From NCBI RefSeq assembly GCF_036884655.1, contig NC_088342.1:17042001-17106000 (forward strand): a stretch of 64,000 nt of DNA, in the 5' to 3' direction. This document shows, in pieces, positions 33,436-45,645 of the stretch; position 1 is the first letter of the stretch; each line of letters begins with the position of its first letter. The notes beneath the pieces were generated by a model. The model ran no database searches, had not been told where the DNA came from, and was given only the letters and a program-made list of their open reading frames with translations. The translations under genes and the position numbers were made by a program. Source of the DNA: Musa acuminata AAA Group. Lineage: Eukaryota > Streptophyta > Magnoliopsida > Zingiberales > Musaceae.

Positions 33436-35031
33436 TGTTAGGATCGGAGCGGCACTAAGAGGGGGGGGGTGAATTAGTGCAGCGGATTAAAACTTCGATT
33501 TTAACAAGATCTTTCGTACGTTAAGAATGAAACTTGAGAAATTTAACTTGAAGGCGTATTCTTAAAGTTGCGCAGCAAGAGTAATAAGGAACTAAAGCAG
33601 TAAGAAGATTTGCAGTAATGTAAATGACAATAATAAAAAGCAAACCAGAGATTACGCCGATTTTTAGAGTGGTTCGGTCAAATGACCTACTCCACTTGCG
33701 AGGCCCCTCTTCGATGAGGCTCCCACCTTCCACTAGCAAGTCTCTTGAAATGGAAGGGTAAACACCCCTCTTACAACCTTTTACAAGCAGCTCAACCTCT
33801 TACAAATTTTCAATAAGAAGGAAGGAGGAGAACTCTCTAGCAAATTGAAAACAAGACTTGCTAAGACTTTCTAAGACTTTTCTCTCAATCAAAATGCTTC
33901 TCAAAAGTTGTAACCTCAGCTGAGATTTGAGGGGTATTTATAGGCCTCAAGAGGATTCAAATTTTGGGCTCCAAAATTTGAATTCTCTTAGGGTTCCCGG
34001 TGCTGGCGGTTCCACCGCCCAGCCAGGCGGTGCCACCGCCCAGGGCTCGGGTGCTGGGCGGTGCCACCGCCCAGCCAGGAGGTGTCACCGCTTGGCTCTC
34101 GGGTGGTGGGCGGTGCCACCGCCCAGCTAGGCGGTGCCACCGCCTACAGTGTTTTCAGCCCGACTACAGTGTTTTCAGCCCGACTACAGTGTTTTCAGCC
34201 ACTAGTTGGGCTTCAATCTTGGCTCTCTAGTTCGCTGGTTTAGCCTAAACCAACTCTGACTTTGGGCCCAGTTGGCCCCTAACCAGGATATAGGATTATC
34301 TCTTAATCCTAATCCTAATTACAAGTGGACTACATAACCAAAACACATCCTAAGCAAATTTTCAACCGCGAACGTCGAGTCTTGTTCTGGCGAGCTTTCC
34401 GACGAACTTTCTGCCGACGGGCTTCTAGCAAGCTCCCGAACTTGTGATGACTTTAATGAGTAGCCGAGCCTTCTCGGTGATCTCCGTGAACCTCCGACGA
34501 TCTCTTCGGCGAACTTCCGAAAATTCCGACAGGTTCCCGATTTCTTCTCGGTTGGTTCTGGCAGCATCTCCGACGATTCTTCGGACTCTTAAAAGTCCAT
34601 CGAACTTGACTCCGGTATTCTCGCTTTGTGTTTTTTGGTTATCGTAGTTAATCCTGCACACACAAGCAAACACTCTACTCCGATCTAGACAATTATTATA
34701 ACGCAAATTGACATTCTGTTGCCCGGCACGTCATTGGTTGGCGCTTCATCCGATTCTTCGGTGCATCGTCCTCTCTTGCAGCTTGTTGCCCAATCGGCGG
34801 TTGACCTCCGCAACCCCGATATCCTTGGCGCAATTTCGCTCTCCTTGGCCCGATGCCCGACGCCCGAAGCCTTCTGCCATCCAATATCCTGACGTGATCT
34901 CCTCCGACGCAACGTCAATTCCTCCTGCGTTAATTGTCTAATCCTGATCGAGTAGACCTGTATCACTCAAAATGTAGTCAAACATTTAAACACAATCAAT
35001 TAGTTTCATCATCAAAATCCGAGATTCAACA
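33436..35031 (-). mobile_element. Element B: 5' LTR (1596 bp)
   Basis: It has the same length and apparently the same sequence as 27735-29330. The TATA box is at 33935-33942, palindromes at 34006-34145 and the 20-bp repeats at 34144-34200. AGTTA follows at 35032-35036. Confidence 0.96.
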
Positions 35032-35036
35032 AGTTA

Positions 35037-38002
35037 AACTTAACTCCCAGAGTTTAAACAAACTCCCCCTATCAATATGTCATATTGATAGAATCTTGAA
35101 TTCAAACTGAATTCAAGTCTTTGCAATATTCATCATGAATACTTGCAACACGTCATCATGAACTTATGCATAACATCATACTTCTCCCCCTTTGTCATCA
35201 ACAAAAAGGAGAAGTCCAACTATTCTTGTGTTTGGAATATTAGCTTGACTTATTGCATGAAAAACATAATATCAAGTTTTATCATCATGCAGTTTTGAAG
35301 CCAGAAAATTTAGCAAATGTTACATCATGCTTAGAAGATTCAAGCTATCAAGTTTTAGATATGCAAGTTTTACAGCATACAAGATAGCACTTTTAGGACA
35401 TGCAAGCTAGCAATGTTACAACATTTTAGAACTTGCAAGCTAGCAATTTAGAGATGTTCAAGAAGGCAACTCTTGCTTCTTGAAATATGCAAGTTGCAAG
35501 CTAGCAAATTTTTGCTTCCTTTGCAATGTTTGAGCTCGCAATTTTGCTTCCATTGCAAGGTGCAAGATAGCTTTCTTGTGTAAGCTTATGATTCTTGCTT
35601 CCTATTGTAATGTGCAAGTTGCAAGTTTTGCTTCTTGAGATAGGCAAGATAGTACTTTTGTAATTTTTGTTTGTCAAGCTTGTGATGTTCAAGATAACAA
35701 GCTCTTTCTTCTCTTTTGAGAAGTGTCATTTTTGCTTTCTTTGCAAAGTGCAAGCTAGCAAAATGCCAAACTAGCAAGAGATAATGTTTTACATGAGGCA
35801 AGCAACAATTTGGCATGTGTTACATTTGCATCTTCTCTTTAGAGGAGTGTAATTTTTGCTTTCATCTTGAATTGTGTAAGCTAGCTAGTTTGCCTCTTTT
35901 CATGATGTCCACGCTAGAAATTCTTGCTCCCCCTTTGTCATTGTCAAAAAGAAGGGAAGACCCTTTTTTTTCAATTTTCAGATTATGTCAAAGGTAAGTA
36001 TCAATTTTATTTGTGCATCATTATATATTCAAATTAAAACATACACAATTTCATAAACCTTATTTTTCATGTACGATACCGAAAAATAAATCAATCATCT
36101 TTATTGGGCATATCATACATGATACTCAAACATTAAAATTTTTAAGCATTTATCAATATGTTGATCATGATACCAAACATTCATCATTTAAAGCATTCAT
36201 GATACATATCATATGCAATACATTATGTACATCATTGTCATAAGTATTCCATGCATCATTTCAAATTCATGAATATTTCATCATTGCATGCATCATGCCA
36301 AATCATAAAATATACAATCATCATTGATGCATGATTCCTAATCATCATTTATTTTGCAATAGGATGGTACCAAATTTGTCAAATTACATCCTATCATACA
36401 TGATCGAAACTTCTTATTTGTATACATCAAAACAAATTAATGAATATTTCATGTATTCTTATCATCACATAAGGAATATCAAGAAGACTTATTAGGTGAT
36501 GAGATAACATTTCATGAATACAAAGAATTGCATAAAAATCATATCATAAGTGTTTCATGTATTCATATTATCACATGAAGCATACAAGACAACAATGCAA
36601 AGAAATCATGTCATGAAGAATATCAATGTGAAAATTCAGCAAAGATCACATGATACAATCGCAAAGCATGATATAATTATGCGATATATCATGAGATGAT
36701 AATTTATCATATCAATGAAAGATATCAATGAGGATCAATTGTTAGGATCAATTCATGAATACCAAAGATATGATTAAAATTTTTCTTAACAAGTTCACAA
36801 TCAAGATTCATATAATTCATAATAAAGCAAATTGATGTACAATCATCACACAAAACATACAAGGCAAAGAAATGTTGTTATTTCTATATTGTGAAATATA
36901 TGATATCAAGGCTCATGATTCATTTGAAAAGATATAGCACAAAGAGCAACTTGAAACATTCGTATCAAGATCACATTTTAAAATATTCCAAGTATCAAGA
37001 TATCAATATGACACTTCGTTGAATTCTGAGAAATCAAAAGACAAGTTACACTTCATTTGAAGAATTCTTTTTTGATAAATGTAGGGAGCATAATGAACGA
37101 ACTTGATTTATAAAGAACTTCATGTTATAATTATTAAGATCATGATTTTAATAATTATTTTCTTTAGCAAAGAAGCACTTTATTTTTGCATAAAAAATCT
37201 CATTGTATTATGATTTATAAATTCTTTCTCTACACATGAATCATAGGAGATATGTATGTGAAACAAATCTTTGCAAGTAAAAACACTATCATCCATATTT
37301 CAAGATGGAATTTATAAGCAGGAATCATTTAATCAAATTCATTTTAGAAAAATATTTTTCATATAATAAGTGTATGAGAAAATCCGATTGTTAGGATACC
37401 AATTGTTAAGCGAATCCGAAAATGAAATTAACACTTTCATGCATTCGGACAAGATTTTGCTATAGATTTTCAAGTTCAATCCTGAAGATAAAACATGCTT
37501 ATGATCATAAAAATTTTTAAGGCATGTAATAGTGTAAAATCATTATAGCAATTAAGTGATTTGAACATTGAATCAAGAAAATCCGAAAAATAATCTTAAC
37601 AAGTTCATGCATTCGAGCACATTTTTTGCCATAGTTTTTCAAATACATTCATGAAAATAACACATGCTTATCATCATGTATAGCTTAAAATCTCATGCAT
37701 AAAATTGTTAATCAAAATATTTAATATTACATCATTATGCATTTCTTTAAATCAAACATGATTTTTTTTAATCAAAATCGAGAAATAACAATGGAAATCA
37801 ACGTAATACACATTATTACTTCTTAACCATGATTTCATATTTTCAATCAAAATCATTTTATTTGTTTATCATAAAATATGCAATTTTATCATTTTTGAAA
37901 TTACTTGGCATGATCATAATTATTATTATTATTATTTTTTTAAACATGTAATTTTTAAGAAGATTAATTCTAAACTAAAAAAGAAAATACATCATGAGAG
38001 CA
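35037..38002 (-). mobile_element. Element C: 3' AT-rich spacer, resumed
   Basis: It continues the interrupted spacer (AACTTAACTCCCAGAGTTTA). Purine tracts resembling the polypurine tract lie near 35185-35192 and 35931-35938 (minus). TAGCTTGCA/AAGCAA repeats fill about 35280-35930, followed by AT-rich sequence to the gag. No gene is seen. Confidence 0.82.
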
Positions 38003-38609
38003 TCAAGTAATTTCAAAATAAATTAGGGGGATTTCGATTACCTCATCATTGAAAGTGGTTAAGGCGTAGTTTGCCACCTCGCCTTTCTTGATTTTCTCCT
38101 CGTCTTCAAAGGAGCTCGATTCATCCCACTTTGTGTTCTTCTTTTTTGGCCTCTTCCTTCGTTCAAGTTTATTATTTATTTTAGATTTTTGTTTAATAAA
38201 TTTATTAAGATTTAGTGTTCGAAGTTCAAGATCATCATTGTCCTCATCACTTGAGTCATCGCTCAAGTGGTATTCATTTGTCCAAAGTTCCAAATCCTTC
38301 CTGTTCTTTGGAAGGTGATTTTGTTCATCATGTGCATGTAGAAATCCGATTGAACTCATTTTTGTCCAAAGCACAAAATAAGACATTCATAGCCTTTACG
38401 TTTAAAGAAAAATACTTCTTCTCCAAATCCGACCATTCGTTCATCGGTTTGGAGGGAAGTTGCAAACCATTTTCAACGATATTCCATAAATCCAAATTCA
38501 TAGAAATCAAGAAAACTCTCATTCGAGTTTTCCAATAAGTGTAGTACAATCCGTTAAACAACGGTGGACGAACAACCGATAAGCCCTCTTGAAAGCCATG
38601 AAGAGCCAT
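38003..38609 (-). pseudogene. gag: Element C gag with large internal deletion
   Basis: The N-terminal part from ATG 38609 (MALHGFQEGLSVVRPPLF to DKNEFNRIST) joins directly to the C-terminal part (HDEQNHLPKNRKDLELWTNE to EIPLIYFEIT at 38003). About 120-130 residues present in E and F are missing, and the join shifts the frame. The region lost runs from the FDIW motif to MTYEMV. The protein is surely non-functional. Confidence 0.92.
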
Positions 38610-38645
38610 TTCTCTCGGGTGTAAATTCGAAATGAGAAATACCGG

Positions 38646-38657
38646 GCTCTGATACCA
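38646..38657 (-). other. Primer binding site of element C
   Basis: GCTCTGATACCA (plus strand) is the intact tRNA-Met primer site on the minus strand, two bases from the LTR at 38660. Confidence 0.93.
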
Positions 38658-38659
38658 AT

Positions 38660-40235
38660 TGTTAGGATTAAGAGCACTAAGAGGGGGGGGGGGGGGGGTG
38701 AATTAGTGCAGCTAAAATCTTTCGACGATTAAAATCACGTTCGTACGATAAGAGCAATTTCGGTAGAAAATCCGATTCGTAAATCACTTTAACTTGTAAC
38801 CAAGTAAGATGCAGTTAAAGCAAAGATATAAAGGCAGTTTGCAGTTAATATAGAAATCAAAATGTATATGCAAACTTGAAATATGATGTTCGTATGATAA
38901 AAATGATTTACGTCCAAATGCCGATTCGGAAAATGCAGAGCTTGAAACACGATCGTATATGCCCAGAAGGCAGTAAGCTTTAGAGGAGGTTTGCAGTAAA
39001 GATAATATGCTCAAAGTAAATGCAAACCGAGATTTAGAGTGGTTCGGTCAATCTTGACCTACTCCACTTTTGGCTTCCTCCACCGATGTGGTCACCGACG
39101 TCAACTAGAGGCCTTCCTTCAATAGGCGAAGGCCAACCGCCCTTTTACAGTTTTACTCCTTTTGACGGGCTTAGGAGACAACCCTTAGAGACTTTTCTCT
39201 CCTCTCTTTAAAGCTAAAAACTTGGAAGAAAAGAGGGAGAAGAACTTTTGACCTTTACGACAATTTTGAGCTCTAAAAATCACAGAACAAGATCAAGATT
39301 TCGGTGTATGTTCTATGTTCTTTTAGTGCTAAATGGGTGGGGTATTTATAGGCCCCAACCCAGTTCAAATTTGGAGCTCAAAACTGTCAATTCCCGGAAT
39401 TTCGGGATCACGCGGTTGCACAGCTTGGTAGAGCTCGAAGACTGAGCCTCTAGGCGGTGCCACCTCCTGTCAGGGGTGGTTGCACCTCCTGCCAGAGCTC
39501 GAAGATCGAGCTCAGGCGGTGCAACCTCCTGACTGAGGTGGTTGCACCGCTCAGCCAGTGCTCGGAGACCGAGCCCAAGCGGTGCCACCTCCTGTCAGGG
39601 GAGGTTGCATCGCCCAGTCTTGCTCGAAGACTGAGCCCAAGCAGTGCCACCGCCTGGCTGGAGCGGTTGCACCTCCCAGTCTCGCTCGGAGACTGAGCCT
39701 AGGCGGTGCAACCTCCTGCCTTGGGCGGTTCAACCGCCTGGCAGAAATCTGGGTCCGAATGGGTTGATCCATTCGGCCCAATTTGGGTTTTTCAAGGGCC
39801 CAATTGCCCCAAGATTAAGTTAAATGGGATCACCTCCCATTTCCAACTTAATCATTGTGCTAACTACGATATTTCCTAAGACATTTACTACAACTTGCTC
39901 CGGTGCATCAATCGCTTCTTCCGGCGAGCTTCCGGCGAACTTCCGTCGATCATCCGATGAACCCTCGGTGATGCTTCTGCGGACTTTCGACGATCCACTT
40001 GGCGAGTTCCAACGAGCTTCTTTGGCAAGCTCATGGACTTCTCGGATTTGTTCCCGCAGAACCTCCGACGACTGTCCGAACTTCCGTCAAACTCTCGAAC
40101 TCCCAACGTGATCATTGTCTTGACTCCGGGGCAACTCTTGCTGCATATCTTTCTTCTATCATAGTTAATCCTGCACACTTAAAACAAAACTTTGATCGAG
40201 ACAATTAATCCTAAGCAATTAACCAAGTTGTCCGG
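38660..40235 (-). mobile_element. Element C: 5' LTR, inner part, split by element G
   Basis: On the minus strand it ends GATCCTAACA at 38660, with a G run of about 18 at 38681-38698 (poly-C in element sense), TATA box 39343-39350 and palindromes about 39411-39740. It matches 25750-27690. It breaks at TCCGG (40231-40235) and resumes at 45646. Confidence 0.93.
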
Positions 40236-40673
40236 TGTTAGAACTCTAACTTCGAGAGTCCTAATTGAGAGGGACATTCATGTAAAAATGTTAGGACTCT
40301 AGCTAGGAGAGTCCTAATTGCGAGGGACATTCTGTTAGGACTCTAGCTAGGAGAGTCCTAATTGAGAGGGGCATTCATGTAGGAGGTTTTTTCTTAGAGA
40401 AGAAATAGGAGTTGTAACGGAATAGGAGTCTTGAGTAGGAGTCTTATTAGGAGTTGGTTAGAAGTAAGAGTCTTAAGTAGGAGTCCTATTAGGAGTTAGG
40501 GTTTAGAAGCTCTATAAATAGCCATGTATTCCTTCTCTTTTGATAAGCAATAGATGAATCTTTTCTGCAGCCTTTGAGCAGCAACTTGGAGGGAGGAACC
40601 CCTATAGAGTTCCAAGGAGGCCGATCCCCTAAAGAGATCAACCCCAAGTTTAGAATCTACAAGGGTTCTAACA
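40236..40673 (+). mobile_element. Element G: 5' LTR (438 bp) with triplicated start
   Basis: Starts resembling TGTTAGGACTCTAGC occur at 40236, 40289 and 40333. Each unit contains the hairpin arms TTAGGACTCT and AGAGTCCTAA around a 7-base loop (in unit 2, 40291-40317). The TATA box is at 40513-40520 and the end is GGTTCTAACA. Confidence 0.95.
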
Positions 40674-42008
40674 CCTGGTATCAGAGCAGCGTTCTTGGCA
40701 TCTTGCTGCCCTTCCACTGCCATCCATCAGCCCTCCACAACCGCCCAAAGCAATTCCCATAATTGCTTACAAGATCATCGCCGAATTCCGCCATCATCTC
40801 CACCACCGCGGATCATCCTTTGATCTCCCCGTGAATTGCAACAGGTTTTGGTTTCCTACCTTACTGCTGCTGCAATTTAGTTATCCTTATTCTAAAATCC
40901 AAAAAAAAAAACTGGTCCTATAATGCTGTATAAACCTTTCGTCACAAAGTTTTCATCTCTACGACGAAAGATACATTGCAGAATTCCAGCCGTATAGTAC
41001 CATCTGTTTGATCTTGCTACTATGCTTTTTCTATCCAAATTTCTATGAAATTTTTTTGACATCTTTGACACTTCCTAACAGCATATTTCCCTTTGGGTTT
41101 TTCAAAAAATTCTCAATATAAACCATTGATCTTTTACGTCAAATCTGCTATACTTAAAAATCTGCACTATACAATTTTAGCCGCATAGCACTGTTTGCTT
41201 GATCTTGATACTACATTGTTTCTATTCAAATCTCTACGAAATTTTTATGATAGCTTTAACACTTCATATCAGTGGATTTTCCTTTAGTTTCATCAAAAAA
41301 TTCTCAATATAAACCACTGATCTTTTACGTCCAATCTGCTATACCTAAAAATCTGTGCTGCAGAAAATTTCAGCCGCATATTGTTGCCTTAACCCATCTA
41401 TTTGCAATCTTTTTTGATTGAAATTTCTTATACACTTCATAGATCATCTTGGCTTCTATCTAAGATTGATCTATTAAGAAATTCATCTCTAAAAACAATT
41501 TTATGTTGCTGCAAATTTTCGTCGTAACCCGTTGAAATTTTTCGACGAGAATTCTGCAATCTCAACTTGCACCAATTTCATTGCTGTTATACTGCCGAAA
41601 TTTTCTTGATTAAATTAGATATCCTTGCTGTCAAATAAACTGTGATTTTGCTATCAATTCCCTCCTCAATTATCTCAAGTTTTTGGTGGAAATTACGTCG
41701 AGAAACCGTTGTTTCTTTGACGACAATTCTACTCTTACAAGACAGCACATACTTACTGCAACTTCCACTGATTTCTATCAAACCTTTGCTACCATCTACC
41801 ACAAATCCAAAACATTCATCCATAGCTCTAAAACTCCACTAAACCACACTCTCAAACTACACCCAAAACAGCCACAAAAGAAGCCTAAATCGTAGCCTAC
41901 ATCCATCGATCCACCAATCCTTTCGACCATTACTTCTCTCAACTATACATGCCTTTAACCTGACAACAAAAGAGAGATATTAATATCATAGATTTGGAGG
42001 TATATACT
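40674..42008 (+). mobile_element. Element G: primer site and untranslated leader
   Basis: TGGTATCAGAGC (40676-40687) is the primer site, two bases after the LTR. The leader of 1.3 kb has no credible gene. It contains an internal duplication: about 41011-41150 and 41190-41350 share TTCTCAATATAAACCA, CTGATCTTTTACGTC-like and TTTCTA(T)CCAAAT-like phrases. Confidence 0.8.
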
Positions 42009-43778
42009 ATGGCATCTAAGGAGGCAATCAATGCTAAATTCGAAGCCTTGGAGGCACGAATGGAGGATAAGATTCGGACGCTCTTTACCGAACTCATATT
42101 GGGTCGACCACTAAGCCCGAAAAAATCATATCACGGAGAGAGCTTTGCCCAATCGCACCAGGCTTGAAGAGATGAGTTCTAAGGGAGGGGAGGCTCTATG
42201 ACTGAACCCAACTATCCATGCATGAGAGTGGACTTCCCTAGATGGGAAGAAGGAGACCCGATTGGTTGGATCTCGCACGCGGAGCGATATTTTCATTACC
42301 ACAAATCCGCGGATGCATCTATGGTGAAAATTGCAGCTATACATCTTGAAGGAGATGCTATACAGTAGTTTGACTGGTTTGAACATACTTATGGAGTCCT
42401 TTCATGGCAACAATTCAAAGAAGGACTGCTGATCCGCTTCAGACCAACCGATTACGAGAATATTGATGGACAACTAGCAAAGATCCGACAAACTTCCACC
42501 ATTCAGAAGTACCAAACCAGGTTTGAAAGGTTATCTAATCAAACTCATGATTGGTCTAAAAAACAGCTATTGAGGACCTTCATTGAGGGCTTGAAGCCGG
42601 AGATCCGAAGAGAAGTTAAAGCGCGACAACCGTATACGCTTATGGCAGCCATCTCTTTCGCACGACATCAAGAGGAGCAATTGAACCATGAAGCTCGGAG
42701 GACTAGGGTTGCTCCTCAACCAGTAATATTGAAGCCCTCACCCCCCCCTATTATTGACCAAGTCCCTACACCAAAGAGGTTAACAAGAGAAGAGCTTCGG
42801 GAGCGATATGCGATGGGGTTATGTTGGCATTGTGACGAGCCGTGGAGCCGTGAGCATCGCTGTAATAAAGGGAGACTTCTTATGATTGAACCGATAGAAG
42901 AAGAGGTCATTGAACATCCAGAAGAGAGCCTTGAACATGAAGAAGAAGATGCAGAAGAAGAGCCACAACCGACTGAAGTTACGGTACATGCACTAGCCGG
43001 CTACTCAAACCCGGAAACGATGAAAGTTGGAGGCCTTCTCAAACAACAACCGATCACTGTTCTCATCGACATGGGCAGTTCTAATAACTTTATAAATAGT
43101 AAGGTTACTATCCAGATGGCCTTACCTATTGAGAATTGCAGCAGGTTTGACGTTAAGGTCGTCGACGGACGGATTTTGAATTGTGATCGTAGGCGCCCGC
43201 AGGAGAAACTATTGCTGCAGGACCAAGAGATAATTGCAGATTTCTTCCTTCTCCCTCTTGATGATCATAAGGCCATATTCATAATTAAATGGTTGACGAC
43301 ATTAGGTGATATTTCTTGGAATTTTATGCAACTAATTATGAAATTTTACAGTAAGGAGAAACAGGTGATACTGAACGGGAAACGTGGGGGCGACATAACG
43401 ACGATTTGCACACAACAAATGGAGAAGGATTTGCATAAAGCATGCAGCAGATTTTTTATACAACTTGAGCAGCAAACTAAGGGAGAGCCAATACAATTTG
43501 AAGATCCAAACCTACTTCCTTTGCTTGCTGAATTTTCAGATATATTTGATGAACCGTACAACCTACCTCTTACCCGTCGGCATGATCATTATATAATGAT
43601 TCTTTCAGGCAAACCTCCAGCAAATACTCGGCCATATCAATATCTATATCTCCAGAAGGATGAAATAGAAAGGATTGTAAAAGAAATGCTCAAAACAGGA
43701 GTTATTCGGCCAAGTTGCAACATATATTCTTCACCGATGCTACTTGTACGCAAGAAGGACGGAACATGGCGAATATGA
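42009..43778 (+). pseudogene. Element G gag, protease and RT N-terminus
   Basis: A single frame from ATG 42009 encodes gag (RWEEGDPIGWI, GDAIQ, FDWFEHTYGV, FIEGLKPEIRREVKARQPY) and the zinc-finger-like CWHCDEPWSREHRC. An acidic linker follows, then the protease motif VLIDMGSSNNF, where the usual DTGS is DMGS. The RT start follows (RHDHYIMILSGKPPANTRPY, SSPMLLVRKKDGTWRI). Stops in frame are TGA 42165, TAA 42180, TAG 42366 and TGA 43776. From 42570 to 43775 it is open (402 codons). The Met in place of Thr at the protease active site would be expected to impair it. Confidence 0.92.
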
Positions 43779-44969
43779 GTTGATTACCAAGCTCTCAATG
43801 GCATAACCATCAAGGACAAATACCTTATTCCAATAGCAGATGAATTACTAGATGAAAGGGAGCACAAATCTTTACAAAGCTGGACCTTTGATCCGGGTAT
43901 CATCAAATATGAGTGTACGAAGAAGACATACCGAAAACTACCTTTTGAACACACAACAACCATTACGAATTTTTGCTTTCTTCAACAGAAGGTGGATTAT
44001 CTTGGGCATATCATATCAGAGGAAGGTGTGACAGTGGACCCCTTCAAAATTAAAGCAATGCAAAACTGGCCTACCCCGAGGAACGTAAAATTGCTACATG
44101 GCTTTCTGGGTTTAACAGGCTACTACTGCAAGTTCGTGAAAAACTATGGCGAGATCAGTGCACCACTTACTTTCTTACTCAAAAAAGATATCTTCCAATG
44201 GTTGGACAGAGCCTCCGCTACCTTCGACAAACTCAAGGCAGCCATGACGACGACGCCGGTGCTAACACTACCAGATTTTAACCGACCCTTCATTATTGAG
44301 GCCGACGCATCTGGAGTCAGAATTGGAGCCATTCTCATGCAAGATGGTCGACCACTCGCATACGCTAGCAAGGCATTATCTCTCTTCCATCAAAATAAGT
44401 CAACATATGATAAGGAGATGCTCGCCATTGTGCGCGCAGCAACGAGGTGGAGACCCTACTTGATTGGTCGATGATTTCAAAATAAAACCGACCATAAAAG
44501 CCTCAAGTACTTTTTGGAGCAAAAGATACCATCCCCTGAGCAGCAAAAATGGGTAACAAAACTTCTTGGATTTGATTTTGAAATAACTTACAAAAAGGGG
44601 AAAGAGAATGTTCTTGCAGATGCGCTTTCGCAGCTACCCGAGAAAGTTGAAGTTTCGGCCGTTTCACTTCCGACTAGCGACTTCCTTGAGGATATTAAGA
44701 TGGAATGGCAGGAAGATTCAGATACTAGTAAGATTATAAAAAAATTGGAGGAAGCACCAAGCCCCATGGCTCATTACAATTGGGACTCAAAAGAATTATA
44801 CTATAAGGGATGCATTGTGCTTGTGACAAATTCTACTTACATCTTCAAGAGCAGATTTTGGACAAAGTTATTCAATATGCAGGGTACTAAATTGAAAAGG
44901 AGTATGACATATCACCCACAAACCAACAGCCAGCCGGAAGTTTTAAATAGGTGCTTGGAGACAGCCTAA
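43779..44969 (+). pseudogene. Element G RT/RNase H/integrase remnants with in-frame deletions
   Basis: The same frame continues: VDYQALNGITIKDKYLIPIA, then a gap where the RT palm with its YxDD box should be, then VDYLGHIISEEGVTVDP. RNase H follows (IIEADASGVRIGAILMQDGR, SKALSLFHQNKSTYDKEMLA, and after TGA 44472 KTDHKSLKYFLEQ). Then KKGKENVLADALSQLPE leads to the integrase zone. Most of the integrase is lost; only TYHPQTNSQPEVLNRCLETA, which holds the last catalytic E region, remains before TAA 44967-44969. No frameshift occurs across these deletions. Confidence 0.9.
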
Positions 44970-45202
44970 AGCCACCCACCAAATATAACTACCCAAAGAG
45001 AACTCCAGACCCAGCCAAGTGCCATTATTGATCGACGGATCGTGACTCGACGACGACGACCCACTAATGAAGTGCTAATACAATGGGCGAACCTACCAAT
45101 AGAAGATGCCACTTGAGAGAACTATGACGACTTGAAGATCAAATTCCCAGAATTCACGAATCATCAGCCTCGAGGACAAGGCTGATTTGAAGAGGGCGGG
45201 TC
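44970..45202 (+). pseudogene. Element G chromodomain remnant and polypurine tract
   Basis: The same frame reads RRIVTRRRRPTNEVLIQWAN, then LPIEDATW, a stop TGA (45114-45116, where TGG is expected), then ENYDDLKIKFPEF, ending TGA 45183-45185. This is the C-terminal chromodomain layout of plant chromoviruses, which directs integration towards modified chromatin. TGAAGAGGGCGGG before 45203 is the polypurine tract. Confidence 0.8.
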
Positions 45203-45640
45203 TGTTAGGACTCTAGCTTGGAGAGTCCTAATTGAGATGGACATTCATGTAAAAATGTTAGGACTCTAGCTAGGAGAGTCCTAATTGAGAGGGACATTCT
45301 GTTAGGACTCTAGCTAGGAGAGTCCTAATTGAGAGGGGCATTCATGTAGGAGGTTTTTTCTTAGAGAAGAAATAGGAGTTGTAAGGGAATAGGAGTCTTG
45401 AGTAGGAGTCTTATTAGGAGTTGGTTAGAAGTAAGAGTCTTAAGTAGGAGTCCTATTAGGAGTTAGGGTTTAGAAGCCCTATAAATAGCCATGTATTCCT
45501 TCTCTTTTGATAAGCAATAGATGAATCTTTTCTACAGCCTTTGAGCAGCAACTTGGAGGGAGGAACCCCTATAGAGTTCCAAGGAGGACGATCCCCTAAA
45601 GAGATCAACCCCAAGTTTAGAATCTGCAAGGGTTCTAACA
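45203..45640 (+). mobile_element. Element G: 3' LTR (438 bp)
   Basis: It matches the 5' LTR in length and layout, with repeated starts at 45203, 45256 and 45300 and the TATA box at 45480-45487. A few substitutions separate the two LTRs. TCCAA (45641-45645) follows as the second copy of the target duplication. Confidence 0.95.
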
Positions 45641-45645
45641 TCCAA

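Larger units (their letters stand above)
27735..35031 (-). mobile_element. Element B: complete, recent, gag-only copia element (7297 bp)
   Basis: Two LTRs of exactly 1596 bp, offset by 5701 bp, bound 4105 bp of internal sequence. Every stretch I compared between the LTRs is identical, including C-run length and a 3-unit 20-bp repeat. It is flanked by TSD AGTTA. Inside are a primer site, one intact gag ORF, a 3.1-kb AT-rich spacer and a polypurine tract, but no protease, integrase, RT or RNase H. Its gag is closer to A's (MAYSG start) than to E's. It must have been copied by enzymes supplied in trans. Confidence 0.96.
40236..45640 (+). mobile_element. Element G: Ty3/gypsy chromovirus with internal deletions (5405 bp)
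   Basis: Two LTRs of 438 bp each (40236-40673, 45203-45640) flank a primer site, a leader, and a decayed gag-protease-RT-RNase H-integrase-chromodomain reading frame. The flanks are TCCGG on the left and TCCAA on the right, best read as one 5-bp duplication with two later changes. The element interrupts C's 5' LTR cleanly. Confidence 0.94.
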
